A stretch of DNA of 6,710 nucleotides, taken from Planctomycetota bacterium (GTDB taxonomy: Bacteria > Planctomycetota > UBA1135). Location: contig DNPI01000153.1 of the NCBI GenBank assembly GCA_003501525.1, positions 1 to 6,710 on the forward strand, in the 5' to 3' direction. Of the stretch, positions 6,254 to 6,710 are shown in pieces. How positions within the stretch are numbered: position 1 is the first letter of the stretch; every line of letters begins with the position of its first letter. The notes beneath the pieces are model-generated. The model was given only the letters and a program-made list of their open reading frames with translations, was not told the DNA's origin and did not search any database. The position numbers were made by a program, and so were the translations under genes.

Positions 6254-6710
6254 ATGATTCGCGCCACCCGTCTATTCGCTTTTACGCTCTTAGCGAGCCC
6301 CCTTTATGCCCAGAATGGAGAAGAGGCTTCACGCAAAGAGAAAGCACCTGCCCTATTCAAGGTTGGCATGGAACTACCGCTTGAAAACCTCCCTATCGCG
6401 AGTCTTGATGGCAAGGTCACCGATCTAGGCCGTGTTTTAGACGGGCGCGTTGGCGTTTTAGTATTCCACTCTATGACCTGCCCTTACATGGTGAAGGGCT
6501 ACGCCGGCGAAAAGAAGATGGCAGCGATGCGCAAACAGTTTGGAGAGGATGTCCTAATTCTTGGGATCAATTCGAACCGCACCGAACACAAAGACGCAGA
6601 GCCCGAAGTTGTGGACAAGGACGGGAATCCAATCCCTGCGTATCTCACGCTCCGAAAGCACATCCGCAAGAACAAGCTGAACTTTCCAGTCATGATTGAC
6701 TCCGGAAATG
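6254..6710 (+). CDS. Secreted thioredoxin/peroxiredoxin-like (redoxin-domain) protein, 3' end outside window
   Basis: The first 152 residues are present; the frame stays open to the right edge. The N-terminus is a signal peptide (MIRATRLFAFTLLASPLYA, probable cleavage before Q20), so it acts in the periplasm or outside. The redoxin fold is indicated by a start strand VGMELPLENLPIASLDG (37-53), the strand GVLVFHSMTCPYMVKGY (67-83) with the presumed active Cys76, the strand VLILGINSNR (100-109), and NFPVMID (143-149), which leads toward the cis-Pro region still off the edge. Cys76 sits in CPYM rather than CxxC, so no resolving Cys lies beside it. This makes a one-cysteine peroxiredoxin-like or non-disulfide role possible. 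ATG at 6254 gives the complete signal peptide; no SD precedes it. It lies 45 bases after the isomerase-like gene and could share its transcript. Confidence 0.85.
   Translation, partial: MIRATRLFAFTLLASPLYAQNGEEASRKEKAPALFKVGMELPLENLPIASLDGKVTDLGRVLDGRVGVLVFHSMTCPYMVKGYAGEKKMAAMRKQFGEDVLILGINSNRTEHKDAEPEVVDKDGNPIPAYLTLRKHIRKNKLNFPVMIDSGN

Overview
This looks like an ordinary stretch of bacterial chromosome, densely packed, with GC content by eye in the mid-50s percent. Gene content and style suggest a member of the PVC group, most likely Verrucomicrobiota (low confidence, from gene content only). The clues are a eukaryote-type (UAP1-like) nucleotide-sugar pyrophosphorylase, a Tat-exported sugar-isomerase-like TIM barrel with a lipobox, a secreted redoxin with a single cysteine in its active-site motif, a lipoprotein PAP2 phosphatase, and start codons that almost all lack a Shine-Dalgarno sequence. 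No phage, IS, CRISPR array or obvious defence locus is visible.

Layout. Positions 1-2309 (+) hold a tightly packed three-gene run: the C-terminal half of a FabF-type ketoacyl-ACP synthase, a 110-residue helical protein of unknown function (4-base ATGA overlap), and a UDPGP-family uridylyltransferase whose ATG directly follows the previous stop. A complete tRNA-Leu(CAA) gene follows at 2344-2426. A PAP2-type phosphatase lipoprotein (2458-3216, GTG start) comes next. It meets a CvpA-family membrane protein on the minus strand (3220-3762) tail to tail across 3 bp, with a perfect 13-bp palindrome at the junction.

The minus-strand gene is divergent from a 504-residue uncharacterised cytoplasmic protein (3786-5300, +), with only 23 bp between the two annotated starts. 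That gene overlaps by 4 bases a Tat-exported sugar phosphate isomerase/epimerase-like protein (5297-6208). The window ends inside a secreted thioredoxin/peroxiredoxin-like protein (from 6254), which runs off the right edge.

Functionally, the left run pairs fatty-acid elongation with UDP-sugar production. Both could feed envelope synthesis, but the sequence does not prove a shared pathway. The right half is dominated by envelope or exported proteins (PAP2, CvpA, Tat lipoprotein, secreted redoxin). The least explained items are the 110-residue and 504-residue proteins, both in translationally coupled positions. I found no convincing new system. The findings are modest leads.
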